A stretch of DNA of 64,000 nt from Bacteroidota bacterium. Its GTDB lineage: Bacteria; Bacteroidota; Ignavibacteria; Kapaibacteriales; NICIL-2. Below, piece by piece: positions 45,046 through 54,285 of the stretch. The stretch spans positions 1-64,000 of the forward strand of contig JAIBAE010000008.1 of NCBI GenBank assembly GCA_019695345.1, given 5' to 3'. Within the stretch, counting starts at the first letter, position 1. Each line of letters starts with the position of its first letter. The translations under genes and the position numbers were made by a program. The notes beneath the pieces are model-generated. The model had not been told where the DNA came from and made no database searches. It saw only the letters and a program-made list of their open reading frames with translations.

Positions 45046-45606
45046 TCAGGTAATACTGATGTTGTATTTGTACAGTAACCCAACAACGCCTTGCAGACTA
45101 AACTTTGCTTTTGCTATTTTATTTGTTTCGGGGTCTAACGCGTAGTTGTAAGCGGTGCGGAAGTCTGCTTTTTCCAGATTGGTAAAATCGAACGAGGTGT
45201 TAAGTAAGTCGCAATTATCAAACGCAACACTTTGTGCATTGGTTTCGGTAAAGTCAGCTTCCTGAATGCTGCAATTTTTAAATAGGGTATTCTTAATATT
45301 GAGTTTATGGAACGAGGTGTTATTAAGAATACAATCTTCAAAATACCATTGCAGTAAAAACTCGCTACATTGCCCAAAGTTAACACCAAGTATTTTACAG
45401 TTTACAAATCGTACTTCCTTAAAAGCGGTATTCTTTACTGTTACCATACTAAGGTTACAGTTTCTGAACTCACATTCGGTAAACTCGCTGTTAGAAATAT
45501 CAACGTTGGTAAACGTACAACCAACAAATGTGCAACACTCAAATTGCTCAAGCAGTCTGGGTTGTTGGGTATAATCTATCTTCTCAAATTGTTGGTTCTC
45601 TATCAT
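45046..45606 (-). CDS. Pentapeptide-repeat protein
   Basis: 186 aa from the ATG at 45606 (MIENQQFEKIDYTQ); the longer frame to 45720 runs into repeat A11. Pentapeptide motifs of A(D/N)LxF type and the broader F/L-x-x-C/N pattern recur through the chain: CTFVGCTFTNVDISNSEFTE, CEFRNCNLSMVTVKNTAFKE, and IQEADFTETNAQSVAFDNCD. They form a right-handed quadrilateral beta-helix. Families like this include Qnr topoisomerase-protecting DNA mimics (MfpA), but many others have unknown targets. A cytoplasmic location is likely, as no signal peptide is present. Confidence 0.8.
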   Translation of the reverse strand: MIENQQFEKIDYTQQPRLLEQFECCTFVGCTFTNVDISNSEFTECEFRNCNLSMVTVKNTAFKEVRFVNCKILGVNFGQCSEFLLQWYFEDCILNNTSFHKLNIKNTLFKNCSIQEADFTETNAQSVAFDNCDLLNTSFDFTNLEKADFRTAYNYALDPETNKIAKAKFSLQGVVGLLYKYNISIT

Positions 45607-45654
45607 AATTCTTTGCATTATGGTGTGCGGCAATATAACGCATTCTACTCTTTT

Positions 45655-45713
45655 GCTACCGCGTGACCGCGCCGCACCACACATTCTAAATAACCTTACT
45701 GTGCGAGAGAGTA
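45655..45713 (+). repeat. Family A structured repeat, copy A11
   Basis: GCTACCGCGTGACC, then CCGCACC ... GTGCGAGAGAG. The first C pairs with A here, but the other stem pairs hold. It forms an inverted pair with A12, 35 bp away. Confidence 0.7.
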
Positions 45714-45747
45714 CAATCATTCACAAAAAACGGTTATCGTTGTTGGG

Positions 45748-45809
45748 GAACTCTCCGGCACATTGTGGTTGTACAATGCGCAATGTTCGGTGCCGTCCGG
45801 CGGTAGCAA
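45748..45809 (-). repeat. Family A structured repeat, copy A12
   Basis: The minus strand reads GCTACCGCCGGACGGCACC ... GTGCCGGAGAG; stem CGGCAC/GTGCCG, a compensated form. Confidence 0.75.
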
Positions 45810-46028
45810 AAAACTATTTAAAATAAAATCTGCTGCCATATCTATACATCGTCCGTGATGCAGTAGTATGCGCAGCAGATTCTCTCCAACCGAGTAGAAC
45901 CGTTTTTTGAACGATTCTATTTTCCTTGCTAATCCGTTAGCATCTTCCGGTTCTTCCGTGAAATGCTGTGTTACCAACTTAACCGTTTCTAATTGTGCCT
46001 TATGCTTGTACCATCCGTGGTAGCTGCA
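45810..46028 (-). pseudogene. Possible gene remnant running into repeat A12
   Basis: The minus strand is open from 46028 to 45717 without an ATG. It encodes protein-like sequence (HGWYKHKAQLETVKLVTQHF, TEEPEDANGLARKIESFKKR, FYSVGENLLRILLHHGRCID) that then passes into family A repeat A12 and beyond. The in-frame codon right upstream is TAA, and only a TTG at 45977 could start it. This looks like a gene that has lost its 5' end and has a repeat in its 3' end. No family is recognised. Confidence 0.35.
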
Positions 46029-46062
46029 TTAGTGCACGTGTTTACCTGTTACCTATTACCTA

Positions 46063-47388
46063 TTATCGTTTCAACTGATTGATTTCCTGCAAGAACTGAT
46101 CGCTTATGGTGATTGTTCTTGATGCGGCTTCAAATGCACGCTGTGTAGAAATCAAATCGGTAAATTGTTCTGTTAAGTCAACATTCGATTCCTCCAACGA
46201 GCCACCTAACATAGCCGTTGATGGGAAAATCTCTGTTGCTGTACCAATGTTTGGCAAACCACTGTTTGGCGATACACTGTATGTGTTATTACCTTCTTTT
46301 ACCAAGCCGCCCGGGTTTACAAATTTTGCAACCGCAACTTGCGCAAGAACTTCAGATTGGCCATTGGTAAACGCGCCAATTACACGGCCTGTTTTATCCA
46401 CGCTTACTCGCGATAAGTTACCTGCAGTGTAACCATCTTGCTCATATGCAGTAACTGAGTTCTGCCCGGCATATTGTGTTAGCCCGGAAAACAAGTTACC
46501 TGCTTGGGCTAATGTTACAGCAATATTTTTGGTTGAATCGAATGCAGTTGATGATGCGCCAAGGGCTGCATTAAGGTTTGTACCTGTAACATTAAAGTTC
46601 AATGGTGTGTTCATAGAACCATCGGCATTAAACGAAACAGTACCTGCGGCACTTGGTAATGTTAAAGCGTTGCCATCTAATGTCCCTGTTAATGCATATT
46701 GATTTGCAGTAGCTGATTTAGTAAATGTCATCTGCAATACGTGCGAGTTACCGATGTTGTCGTAAATAGTAATGGAAGTTTGAGCAGTCTCGCCAGTAAG
46801 CATAGAGGCATTTAAATTACCGGCAAGTTTTACTTGTTCTGTTTGGCGTGGGTTTGATTGGGAAAGGTTCAGGTTTACGTGCGTTAATTCTCTTTCTAAA
46901 ACGTTATTGCCACTGCTATCTTTTACTGGGCGTCCGTTCACGTCTTTCTTAAAATTATATCCTTGTACAAATGCACCCGTATTGGAATCTACCAGGTTAC
47001 CGCTTCTATCTAAAGAAAAGGCACCTGAACGTGTGTACAAGTCCTGCCCGTTTTGTTCCAAGGCAAAAAAGCCATCACCGGAAAGACCTAAATCTAACGC
47101 ACGGTTGGTTGTACGTATTGAACCTTGCGTAAAGTCTGTGCGAACTGCACCAAGTTTAACACCTAATCCTATTTGGATTGGGTTCATACCACCGTTACCT
47201 CCGGCAGAGATGTTAGACGGAGCAACCCCCAAAGCTAAGCTCTGAGAGAACTGCTCGGCAAACGATGCCTCGCTGGATTTATAGCCCGTAGTATTTACGT
47301 TGGCAATATTGTTGGAAATCACATCAAGGCGTTGCTGATGCGCTTTTAATGAGCTTGTACCTGCCGTTAAAGAACGAAGTAGTGCCAT
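46063..47388 (-). CDS. flgE: Flagellar hook protein FlgE
   Basis: 441 aa from the ATG at 47388, preceded by GGAGGG; a TTG at 47403 is excluded by that site. The rod/hook N-terminal motif (SLKAHQQRLDVISNNIANVN, TTGYKSSEASFAEQFS) and the C-terminal heptad region (TEQFTDLISTQRAFEAASRT, ITISDQFLQEINQLKR) are the axial helices of hook subunits. The middle holds the D1/D2 beta domains (GDGFFALEQNGQDLYTRSGA). It polymerises into the hook outside the cell, secreted by the flagellar type III system and capped by FlgD. It is last in the operon after FliK, FlgD and flg_new, and has a 267-nt leader. Confidence 0.95.
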   Translation of the reverse strand: MALLRSLTAGTSSLKAHQQRLDVISNNIANVNTTGYKSSEASFAEQFSQSLALGVAPSNISAGGNGGMNPIQIGLGVKLGAVRTDFTQGSIRTTNRALDLGLSGDGFFALEQNGQDLYTRSGAFSLDRSGNLVDSNTGAFVQGYNFKKDVNGRPVKDSSGNNVLERELTHVNLNLSQSNPRQTEQVKLAGNLNASMLTGETAQTSITIYDNIGNSHVLQMTFTKSATANQYALTGTLDGNALTLPSAAGTVSFNADGSMNTPLNFNVTGTNLNAALGASSTAFDSTKNIAVTLAQAGNLFSGLTQYAGQNSVTAYEQDGYTAGNLSRVSVDKTGRVIGAFTNGQSEVLAQVAVAKFVNPGGLVKEGNNTYSVSPNSGLPNIGTATEIFPSTAMLGGSLEESNVDLTEQFTDLISTQRAFEAASRTITISDQFLQEINQLKR

Positions 47389-47655
47389 AGGAAAACCCTC
47401 CAAAACTATCTGTAGTTATACAAAACTTATTTGCGTGTTGTGTTACGGTTGCCGTTACTGTACTACAAACCACATGCAAAAAGGCATGGTGCTCATACAT
47501 CAATACAAAACCGAAAACTTGTGTGGTAAGTTGTGCGCGATTACCCTCAGTCGTTCGGATAGTTCGCTCTTGGTGGGTCTCCTGTTGGCAGTTACATCGG
47601 TGTAACGTCCAAGCTAAGGTCCAACCCTGCATGCAGAATAATTATTACCACATAA
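47389..47655 (-). promoter_or_regulatory. 267-nt leader of flgE
   Basis: No gene is evident between flg_new and flgE. The transcript strand shows hairpins such as GTTAC-accgat-GTAAC and a CATGC/GCATG stem, but I could not fit any known riboswitch class. It could hold a promoter or leader regulating late hook expression. Confidence 0.35.
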
Positions 47656-48039
47656 TTATGCTACAATTGCCGAATCAATATTTGTAAACACATTATCTTG
47701 TGCTTGTTCGCCCTTCAATGCTGTAATCACTGTGCGGTTCTGAACACTCACAATAAACGCCATATCACGTAAAAGCACTAACGAATCTTTTGCCCCTTTG
47801 TCGTCTGCCTTATTCACTGCAGTTTCCAAACGTTTCATATCATCGGTCGATAGATTCATCTCTCTGCTGGTAATACGGCTTTGGGCATGGGCTGAGAACT
47901 TTAACTTGCCAACTTCTTCTTGTAAAATATCGGCAAACGGCTTCTGGGGTTCCTGTGCAGGCATGCGTTGCGGCCTGCTGTTCAGTTCGCCTACTCCGCC
48001 AAGCGGAACAAATGGTAGTTGTACGCCGTTCAGTTCCAT
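47656..48039 (-). CDS. TIGR02530-like flagellar operon protein (flg_new)
   Basis: 127 aa. The central motif LKFSAHAQSRITSREMNLST followed by a helix with MKRLETAVNKADDKGAKDS is the conserved core of the TIGR02530 family found beside flgD and flgE in many flagellar operons. Function is not well defined; a role in hook assembly or regulation is inferred from the constant gene order. Start: ATG at 48039 (MELNGVQLPFVPL). Neighbours flgD (upstream) and flgE (downstream) match the expected order. Confidence 0.85.
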   Translation of the reverse strand: MELNGVQLPFVPLGGVGELNSRPQRMPAQEPQKPFADILQEEVGKLKFSAHAQSRITSREMNLSTDDMKRLETAVNKADDKGAKDSLVLLRDMAFIVSVQNRTVITALKGEQAQDNVFTNIDSAIVA

Positions 48040-48204
48040 AAAGTATCAGTCTTGCTTCCGGTCGTCCTTGACTCGTGAATGCGTTTAATAATTTGTCAAC
48101 GAATTTTTTAATACTATCGGCACTTCTGTTGTAATACTTTAGTGCCCTTAAAAATATATTTCAATCAAATCGAAAAATGTGTTGGGTATCTCTCACAATA
48201 CATC

Positions 48205-48245
48205 CGGTTCTTCAGCGCGCAAACCCTGTGCGAGCCCACCCTCTG
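48205..48245 (+). repeat. Family B repeat fragment, copy 9
   Basis: It contains TTCAGCGCGCAAACCCTGTG and CGAGCCCACC: the core only, degraded. It lies in the 233-bp flgD to flg_new gap. Confidence 0.5.
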
Positions 48246-48272
48246 TTTAATTCGGAAAAAGATATCTCAGAA

Positions 48273-48977
48273 CTAATTAGAAAGCTCAACAATACTTCCC
48301 GCCGGTACTTCTGCTCCATTAATAATCACAACCGGACCCGACTCTTTATACCGCACACCGGTAATCTTACCCGTAACCGAAGGTGAAATAGTTAAATCGG
48401 TATCTTGCATATCAGTACCGCTCATAACAAATGTGTAATTACCTGCCTCCGCCGTTTTGCCATTGTTATCTTTACCATCCCATAAAAAAGTATTATCACC
48501 ACTTTTTACAGGTATATATGGTGCCGTATAACTTCTAACAATTACACCAGATTCGTTTTTAATATCAATTTTCAATGTTTTAGCTGGAAATTGAAGGTTA
48601 TATCCAAACGGCACACCCGATGCGCCATCAAAACTAATGGCATTAGAGTTTGCCTTAACTTGTTTCCCAATCATAGAAGGCAACGTTGACTGCGACATAG
48701 TTGCCGATAATGTTGTATTCATTGTAATCAATTTTTCCAGATTGGTATTCATATTCTGCATTTGCTCTAAAGAACTATACTGAGCAAGTTGTGCCGCCAT
48801 TTGTTCAAATCCACCACTGGGGCTGGTAGGGTCTTGCGATTTCATCTGCTCCATCATCAACTTCAGAAATGCATTCTTATCTAAGTCTTTTGCAGCAGCT
48901 GTTGTTGTATTTTTTGTACCAAGTTCGTCGAATAACTTTTGTGTTACCGATGATGTAGTTGTAACTGCATCAGCCAT
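48273..48977 (-). CDS. flgD: Flagellar hook cap protein FlgD
   Basis: 234 aa. The N-terminal FlgD signature is present: LDKNAFLKLMMEQMKSQDPT, then FEQMAAQLAQYSSLEQMQNM. A Tudor/FnIII-like C-terminal half (GVPFGYNLQFPAKTLKIDI, NTFLWDGKDNNGKTAEAGNY) follows. FlgD caps the growing hook and is needed for FlgE polymerisation. It lies 21 bp downstream of fliK in the same operon. Confidence 0.94.
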   Translation of the reverse strand: MADAVTTTSSVTQKLFDELGTKNTTTAAAKDLDKNAFLKLMMEQMKSQDPTSPSGGFEQMAAQLAQYSSLEQMQNMNTNLEKLITMNTTLSATMSQSTLPSMIGKQVKANSNAISFDGASGVPFGYNLQFPAKTLKIDIKNESGVIVRSYTAPYIPVKSGDNTFLWDGKDNNGKTAEAGNYTFVMSGTDMQDTDLTISPSVTGKITGVRYKESGPVVIINGAEVPAGSIVELSN

Positions 48978-48998
48978 AATGATAACTCCTTAAATCAA

Positions 48999-51900
48999 TT
49001 AAGCGTAATATTCAAATTGGTTGTTTCGCACACGTTGTTGTTTGCGTCTTTGATGTTGTTTTGTATTAGCATCACCGCGTTCGCGTTGCGTAGTTTCTTC
49101 GCGGTTACTGCCAAACGAACGTAAGAATGCAGCACGTTGCTCTCTATCTTCCTGACGTTGTTGCTGTCCGGCAAATTGCTGCTGTGCACCCTGAGATGTT
49201 TGCTCAGGTTGTTTAACCTGAACAGATACAGAGTCCATACGCACACCATTTTGCACGAACTGTTCTCTCAAAGCAGGAAGTTGTGCTTCAATAACATTAC
49301 GTGTTTCATGAGATTCCACCTCTATACGAAGTAGATTCTCTCTTTCATTCATCTGCATTTGTACAACTACCGTGCCAAGCGCTTCCGGGGTAAGAACCAA
49401 GCGTACGGCACTACTCTCACCTATTGGGCTATTACGCACTATAATCGAAGTTGTATGGGCAAACGACTCAACAGGAATCTTAAACATCGGTAATGGCGCT
49501 GATTCTTTAGCAGACTGCGTTGGTGTGCTCTTTATCGTATCACCAGCAAACCCCATTATTCTGTGTAACGGTACATATTGAGTTCCATCAATTGCTTTGC
49601 TACTCTGATTTTGCTGTTCAGCAGAAATAGTATTTTGTATTGTATTACCACTTGCCTTTATATGCTCTTCTGTTGCTTGAGCCATTGTAAAGGAATAAGA
49701 GTGTTGAGTAGATGGTTGTACAACATTGTTTAGTTGCTGCCCGGTGAATAATTCTTGATTCTCGTTATCAGTAAATGCCGACGAATCAGATTCACCGTCA
49801 GAATTAGAGCTATCAGTGGAAAGAATGTTATCCACTATATCATGAGCATTACCCAAGTTGTGAGTGTGATGTGCATGTAATGCTTTGTTAGGAGTAGAAA
49901 CATGAGCAGACATTTGCTGTGTTACTTGTTCCTGATGAATTGTATAATCCGGTTGTTGTTGATTAACAGTAGTATCAAATGCAGAATCCATGCTGGTAGG
50001 TTGTAGCATATTATCCAAACGAGTTGGCACAGCAACAGATGTGTCTACCGTCCTTCCGGCAACAATTCCTGCGTTGTTATTAACAGACGTTTGTTGACGA
50101 AACGCCCTCATTTGTTCAGATTGTTGCTCAAAACCTGAAATCTTAACCATCGTTTTAAATAATTCCGAACGAGACCGCAAGTCGCGTACTTGTAAACGGA
50201 TATCTTTCTTTTTATCGTTTCCGTTTAGACTGCTATCCTCATTATTATTTTTTACAGGGTGTTGATCAGTAACTACAGTTTCAGATGTTGGTGCTGATAC
50301 ACTCAGCCTAGGTGAAGTACTTTCAACAACTGGATATCCAGCATTCACTTCAATGTTGTTCGTTCCACTATCAACGTTAATATTGTTTTCAATACTAGGT
50401 TGAAAGCCTTCAATAATATTCATGGTGCTTGATTTATCAACTGTAGACAGAACACTATGTAGCGGACTATCATTATCTGCTAGTAGTTCATCATTGAGTA
50501 CCGAAGGATTGTTTTTTATATCTGTTTTTGATACAACGTGCGCTTGTTGTTGTGTATGTACTTGAGGAGAATTCTTCTTCTCAATAGGTGTAGCGTCGTG
50601 ATTTTGAGTAGCATTTAACACGAGTTCAGAAGTTGGCTCTGTAGCAGCTGTTTCAGTCGCAAAATATTCTTTTAACTGATGTACATCATGTAAGGGTGTA
50701 CTTGTAATCTGTTCTGTACTTGGCTTATCATTGTTCGTAACAAAAAACTCATTCTCTACCATTGGAGTTTTGGTGGATTGAGATACAGTGGTGTTCAACT
50801 CAGCTGTAACTTCGTCATCATTGTGTACAGCTTCCTGTACAGGTACTGTTGTCGCTTCCTCGAGAACAGTAGTTTGCTTAGTATTGATAGTGTTAACTGT
50901 AGGGATATCCAATACTGCTTTTTCTACTGCAATCTCACTATTCAAATCTGGAGTAACACTTACATGATTGCTATGTGATATATCATTTACTGAGTTTTTT
51001 TCGTTCGGTTCTTGTTCGGTAGTATAAATACTAGCATTGCTTGGTTTAATACTCTCGGCAGATATTGTAGTGCCTTTTGCTTTTGTATTTGACACCTTAG
51101 GTAGTAGAGTATCCGATACGTCTTGTGTACCAGTTACTGTTGCATCATTTACAAATTCTTCTATAGGTATTGCGCCAGCAAAAGATGTTGTATTTGTAGT
51201 ACTGTTAGAATCTGCCTTATCAATATCATGTGTTTTTGACTTGATTGTTGTGTAGGGCAACTCTGTTGTATCCTTTACAGAATGTGCACCAGTACTATCT
51301 CTTTCCTCTGCTGCATACCCTTCTTGGGTATTATGAACCATAGTTTGTTCACCCTTCCCTCCGTGAGGAATGGTATCATCCGTAGTACTTTTTGTAGCCG
51401 TTTGTACTACATCAGTACTATTCTGAATCACAGAATCGGAAGAAACGCCATCACTTGTTTGTGGTAATACTAATGATGGGGTGTTTGTGTTGTTTGTTAT
51501 GTACTCTACTGAACTACGAACCTTGTGTTCTGCCGGATTCTCTTGTTGTGGCGGAACACTATGTGCTGAATTTTGATGTACATCATAAATGTTTTCAGTT
51601 ATCTCTGGTTGTGCTGTTGCCTGAATAACAGTAACAGGTTGATGAGATGTATCTACTACTACGTTAGAACTTTCAATAGCATTCGTGATTGTAACAGTAT
51701 TGTTTTTATACACTCCCTTGTTCTGACTATCTGTGTTTTCCGATTGTAATTGAGAGGCAACGCTTACAACAGGTCTGTCTACATTCGTATTAGCAGCAGT
51801 TATACTAGCAGGATTAACCTCGGTAATAACCTGATCATCTGTTCTATATACCGAAACATTAACAGTATTCTCAATCTTCTCATTCTTGCTGATTGGCGCA

Positions 51901-54197
51901 ACATCAGTCTGCTGAGTGTGTAATAACGAATCACTCTTTATAACGGGCTCTATTATAACCTGCTGAATAGTGCTTATAGGTTGCTTGTCATCCTTCTGTT
52001 CTTGAGGCAGAGCTTGGTTTGTGAGACTGCGAGTATTGGCAGTGGTTTTATAAACTTGTTGTGTGGAGGTGAAGTTAACTGGCTCAAGTACAGCATCAAA
52101 TTCATTTTTAGTTTGCGCTGAGTTTAAAGAAACAACACCTTCCGGCTTTTCGATACCACGAGGAGTTGTACTATGTTCCGGAATGTTAGTAGATTTACTA
52201 TTAGGCTGCTCCTGTGTACTCTTATCACTATACTGCATTGAGGCAGTAACAACATCTCCGGCTTCAACGGCAGTAGACTCTATGGCACTGAAAGTACTTA
52301 CTGTAGAATTCCTTGTTGATTGCTCAACGATAGCAGATCTGTTATCTTCTTTACGTACTACATCGTTTTGTATTCCATTTGAGTAGTTCTCTGATAATGC
52401 CTGTAGTTCAGGTAGTATCCCTGTGTTTACATCCGTTGGCTTAGCTGCAACTTTTACTTCAACATGTTGAACCGAAAGTCCTAGAGCATTTGCTTTCTCA
52501 ATTACGTTAACCAGAGCGTAAAGTGTAGTTATGCCCTGTTGTGGATTAGATACGAGCTGTGCATCTACAGACTTTTCACGGGTAAGGGGTGTTATTATAT
52601 ACTGTTGGTTGTGTTCAACAACTTCTGTCTGCTTGTTTTTTGACTCTGTAGATTGAACATTCTTGAGAGTAGCACCGCTTTTTTCCAACTCAACAGATTG
52701 AGTCGCATTTTCGGTACTCGCTACACGGTTACTGTTAGTTATAATATCATTCTGTTCAGCAACACTATGTTGGCTTACATCATTGCTATCTGATTTCACA
52801 GTATTCTGTACAGGATCCACCAATTCAGGTAACAGTTCATCTGTTCCAAGCGGTGTATATTGCTTTGAGTTTTCTTTTACATCATCAATCTGAGCTGTAT
52901 GCTCAACAGTATCATTTGATACTTGTTCTGTTTCGTTCTGTACAGATGGAACACTTGTACTAACATCATCGCCTTGTTGTTCAGAACTCTTTACCGATAT
53001 CGGTTTTAAACTAACCTGATTTTTACGTATAGATTTATCGTCATTAACTGTGCTACCGTTACTTGCTTCTACAATGGGTTCATTGCCGATAGATGTTGAG
53101 TTTTCCGGCAAAGCGATAGAAGGAATCGTAATTGCTACAGTAAACAAAGCAGGAGTAAAAGTTGTAGCAGTTGTATTATTGTCTAAGCTATCTGCTTCAG
53201 TATTAGGTATATCTGTATTTGTTTCTTTATGTACTACTGGTGTAATAGCAACCTCTGTATATGTTGCGTCAACACCAATGGTATTCAGTACATCAGCTAT
53301 AGTATTTCTAACTGATTGTTCATTTGGGTTGGTTGTTTGCAATACAATACGTAACTCCGCGGGGCTCTGAGCGTTTTCTTGTAGTATTGTTATCGCCTGT
53401 GTTAGTGCAGTTTCAGGTTCACCAACAATAGAGTTGTTTGTAAGCGCATTGATATTTGCTTTTACACTTGCGCCATACCCTAATGTTCCTTTGGTCAACG
53501 CTGTCAGTAACTCAATTGGCAGAACAACTATGTTACTCTTAGAACTATTCACATTTTGTCTGTCAGTTAGCACAACCGGACTTTGAGCAACCGGAGCTTC
53601 GGTAATATTTTCATCCGAAGTCACCTGCGTAGTAAGCGCTTCTGCTTGTATGTATAAAGCATTCTCAGAAGATACTTGCGTTAATAATGCAAGGGTATCT
53701 GTAGTATCAGCTGGAAATGCTGTTGTAGTTGTGTTTGGTAACAACAAGTCCACTGGTTGAGATTGCTTCCCAATATTTAAGAACTCTGCTAAATCCGAGG
53801 TAACTTCTCCCACCGAATATACAGTCTCTACATTTTGTAGTTCAGTGCTTTCCTGAGGTATGGTAGAGTAATTGGGTACATCGGCAAATATGCTTTGTTC
53901 TTCGGCTGATAGAGGTTTTAATGTTGTTGGGATATCACTTTCAGGCAATGCAACAGATACTGCTTGAGGTGTAACAGATGTTGTAATGGTACTCTGATTA
54001 TCAATACTATTTTGTAGTACAGGTTGTACATCTACCCCAATACTCTGAACTTCATCGCTGAAAATGGAATCGAATCCCAATGCCGATGCTGAATCCTGCT
54101 CACCGGATACACCCAATATACCACCGCCTAAAGCACTCTGCTTAACGGGTATTCCATCTGCGGGGAATAATGAAGAAAGTATGTCGGATAGATTCAT
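48999..54197 (-). CDS. fliK: Very long flagellar hook-length control protein FliK
   Basis: 1732 aa, three to four times the usual 400-650. The N-terminus and an enormous low-complexity middle (Thr, Ser, Asn, Gln and Val rich) show no domain. Residues about 1590-1670 form the FliK C-terminal Flg_hook domain (SAVRLVLTPEALGTVVVQMQ, MNERENLLRIEVESHETR, LPALREQFVQNGVRMDSVSV), followed by a Gln/Arg-rich tail. FliK measures hook length as a secreted ruler and switches export specificity through FlhB. Position between motE and flgD is the usual one. The extra length is inserted in the ruler part. Reading frame is intact throughout. Confidence 0.9.
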   Translation of the reverse strand: MNLSDILSSLFPADGIPVKQSALGGGILGVSGEQDSASALGFDSIFSDEVQSIGVDVQPVLQNSIDNQSTITTSVTPQAVSVALPESDIPTTLKPLSAEEQSIFADVPNYSTIPQESTELQNVETVYSVGEVTSDLAEFLNIGKQSQPVDLLLPNTTTTAFPADTTDTLALLTQVSSENALYIQAEALTTQVTSDENITEAPVAQSPVVLTDRQNVNSSKSNIVVLPIELLTALTKGTLGYGASVKANINALTNNSIVGEPETALTQAITILQENAQSPAELRIVLQTTNPNEQSVRNTIADVLNTIGVDATYTEVAITPVVHKETNTDIPNTEADSLDNNTTATTFTPALFTVAITIPSIALPENSTSIGNEPIVEASNGSTVNDDKSIRKNQVSLKPISVKSSEQQGDDVSTSVPSVQNETEQVSNDTVEHTAQIDDVKENSKQYTPLGTDELLPELVDPVQNTVKSDSNDVSQHSVAEQNDIITNSNRVASTENATQSVELEKSGATLKNVQSTESKNKQTEVVEHNQQYIITPLTREKSVDAQLVSNPQQGITTLYALVNVIEKANALGLSVQHVEVKVAAKPTDVNTGILPELQALSENYSNGIQNDVVRKEDNRSAIVEQSTRNSTVSTFSAIESTAVEAGDVVTASMQYSDKSTQEQPNSKSTNIPEHSTTPRGIEKPEGVVSLNSAQTKNEFDAVLEPVNFTSTQQVYKTTANTRSLTNQALPQEQKDDKQPISTIQQVIIEPVIKSDSLLHTQQTDVAPISKNEKIENTVNVSVYRTDDQVITEVNPASITAANTNVDRPVVSVASQLQSENTDSQNKGVYKNNTVTITNAIESSNVVVDTSHQPVTVIQATAQPEITENIYDVHQNSAHSVPPQQENPAEHKVRSSVEYITNNTNTPSLVLPQTSDGVSSDSVIQNSTDVVQTATKSTTDDTIPHGGKGEQTMVHNTQEGYAAEERDSTGAHSVKDTTELPYTTIKSKTHDIDKADSNSTTNTTSFAGAIPIEEFVNDATVTGTQDVSDTLLPKVSNTKAKGTTISAESIKPSNASIYTTEQEPNEKNSVNDISHSNHVSVTPDLNSEIAVEKAVLDIPTVNTINTKQTTVLEEATTVPVQEAVHNDDEVTAELNTTVSQSTKTPMVENEFFVTNNDKPSTEQITSTPLHDVHQLKEYFATETAATEPTSELVLNATQNHDATPIEKKNSPQVHTQQQAHVVSKTDIKNNPSVLNDELLADNDSPLHSVLSTVDKSSTMNIIEGFQPSIENNINVDSGTNNIEVNAGYPVVESTSPRLSVSAPTSETVVTDQHPVKNNNEDSSLNGNDKKKDIRLQVRDLRSRSELFKTMVKISGFEQQSEQMRAFRQQTSVNNNAGIVAGRTVDTSVAVPTRLDNMLQPTSMDSAFDTTVNQQQPDYTIHQEQVTQQMSAHVSTPNKALHAHHTHNLGNAHDIVDNILSTDSSNSDGESDSSAFTDNENQELFTGQQLNNVVQPSTQHSYSFTMAQATEEHIKASGNTIQNTISAEQQNQSSKAIDGTQYVPLHRIMGFAGDTIKSTPTQSAKESAPLPMFKIPVESFAHTTSIIVRNSPIGESSAVRLVLTPEALGTVVVQMQMNERENLLRIEVESHETRNVIEAQLPALREQFVQNGVRMDSVSVQVKQPEQTSQGAQQQFAGQQQRQEDREQRAAFLRSFGSNREETTQRERGDANTKQHQRRKQQRVRNNQFEYYA

Positions 54198-54285
54198 ATC
54201 GTGCGTCCTTGCATTTAGGGGATGCAGTGCACCTTGGTCGTCCTGACATCAGGTATAAAGCACTACATATTCCAAATGAGTTGTG

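Noticed and set aside
47324-47632. 102-aa minus-strand frame across the flgE start
   Set aside because: Overlaps the flgE start out of frame and has no recognisable composition or domain; the flgE start is fixed by GGAGGG.
47389-47655. c-di-GMP (GEMM) riboswitch in the flgE leader
   Set aside because: The conserved GEMM core and tetraloop receptor could not be found in the sequence.
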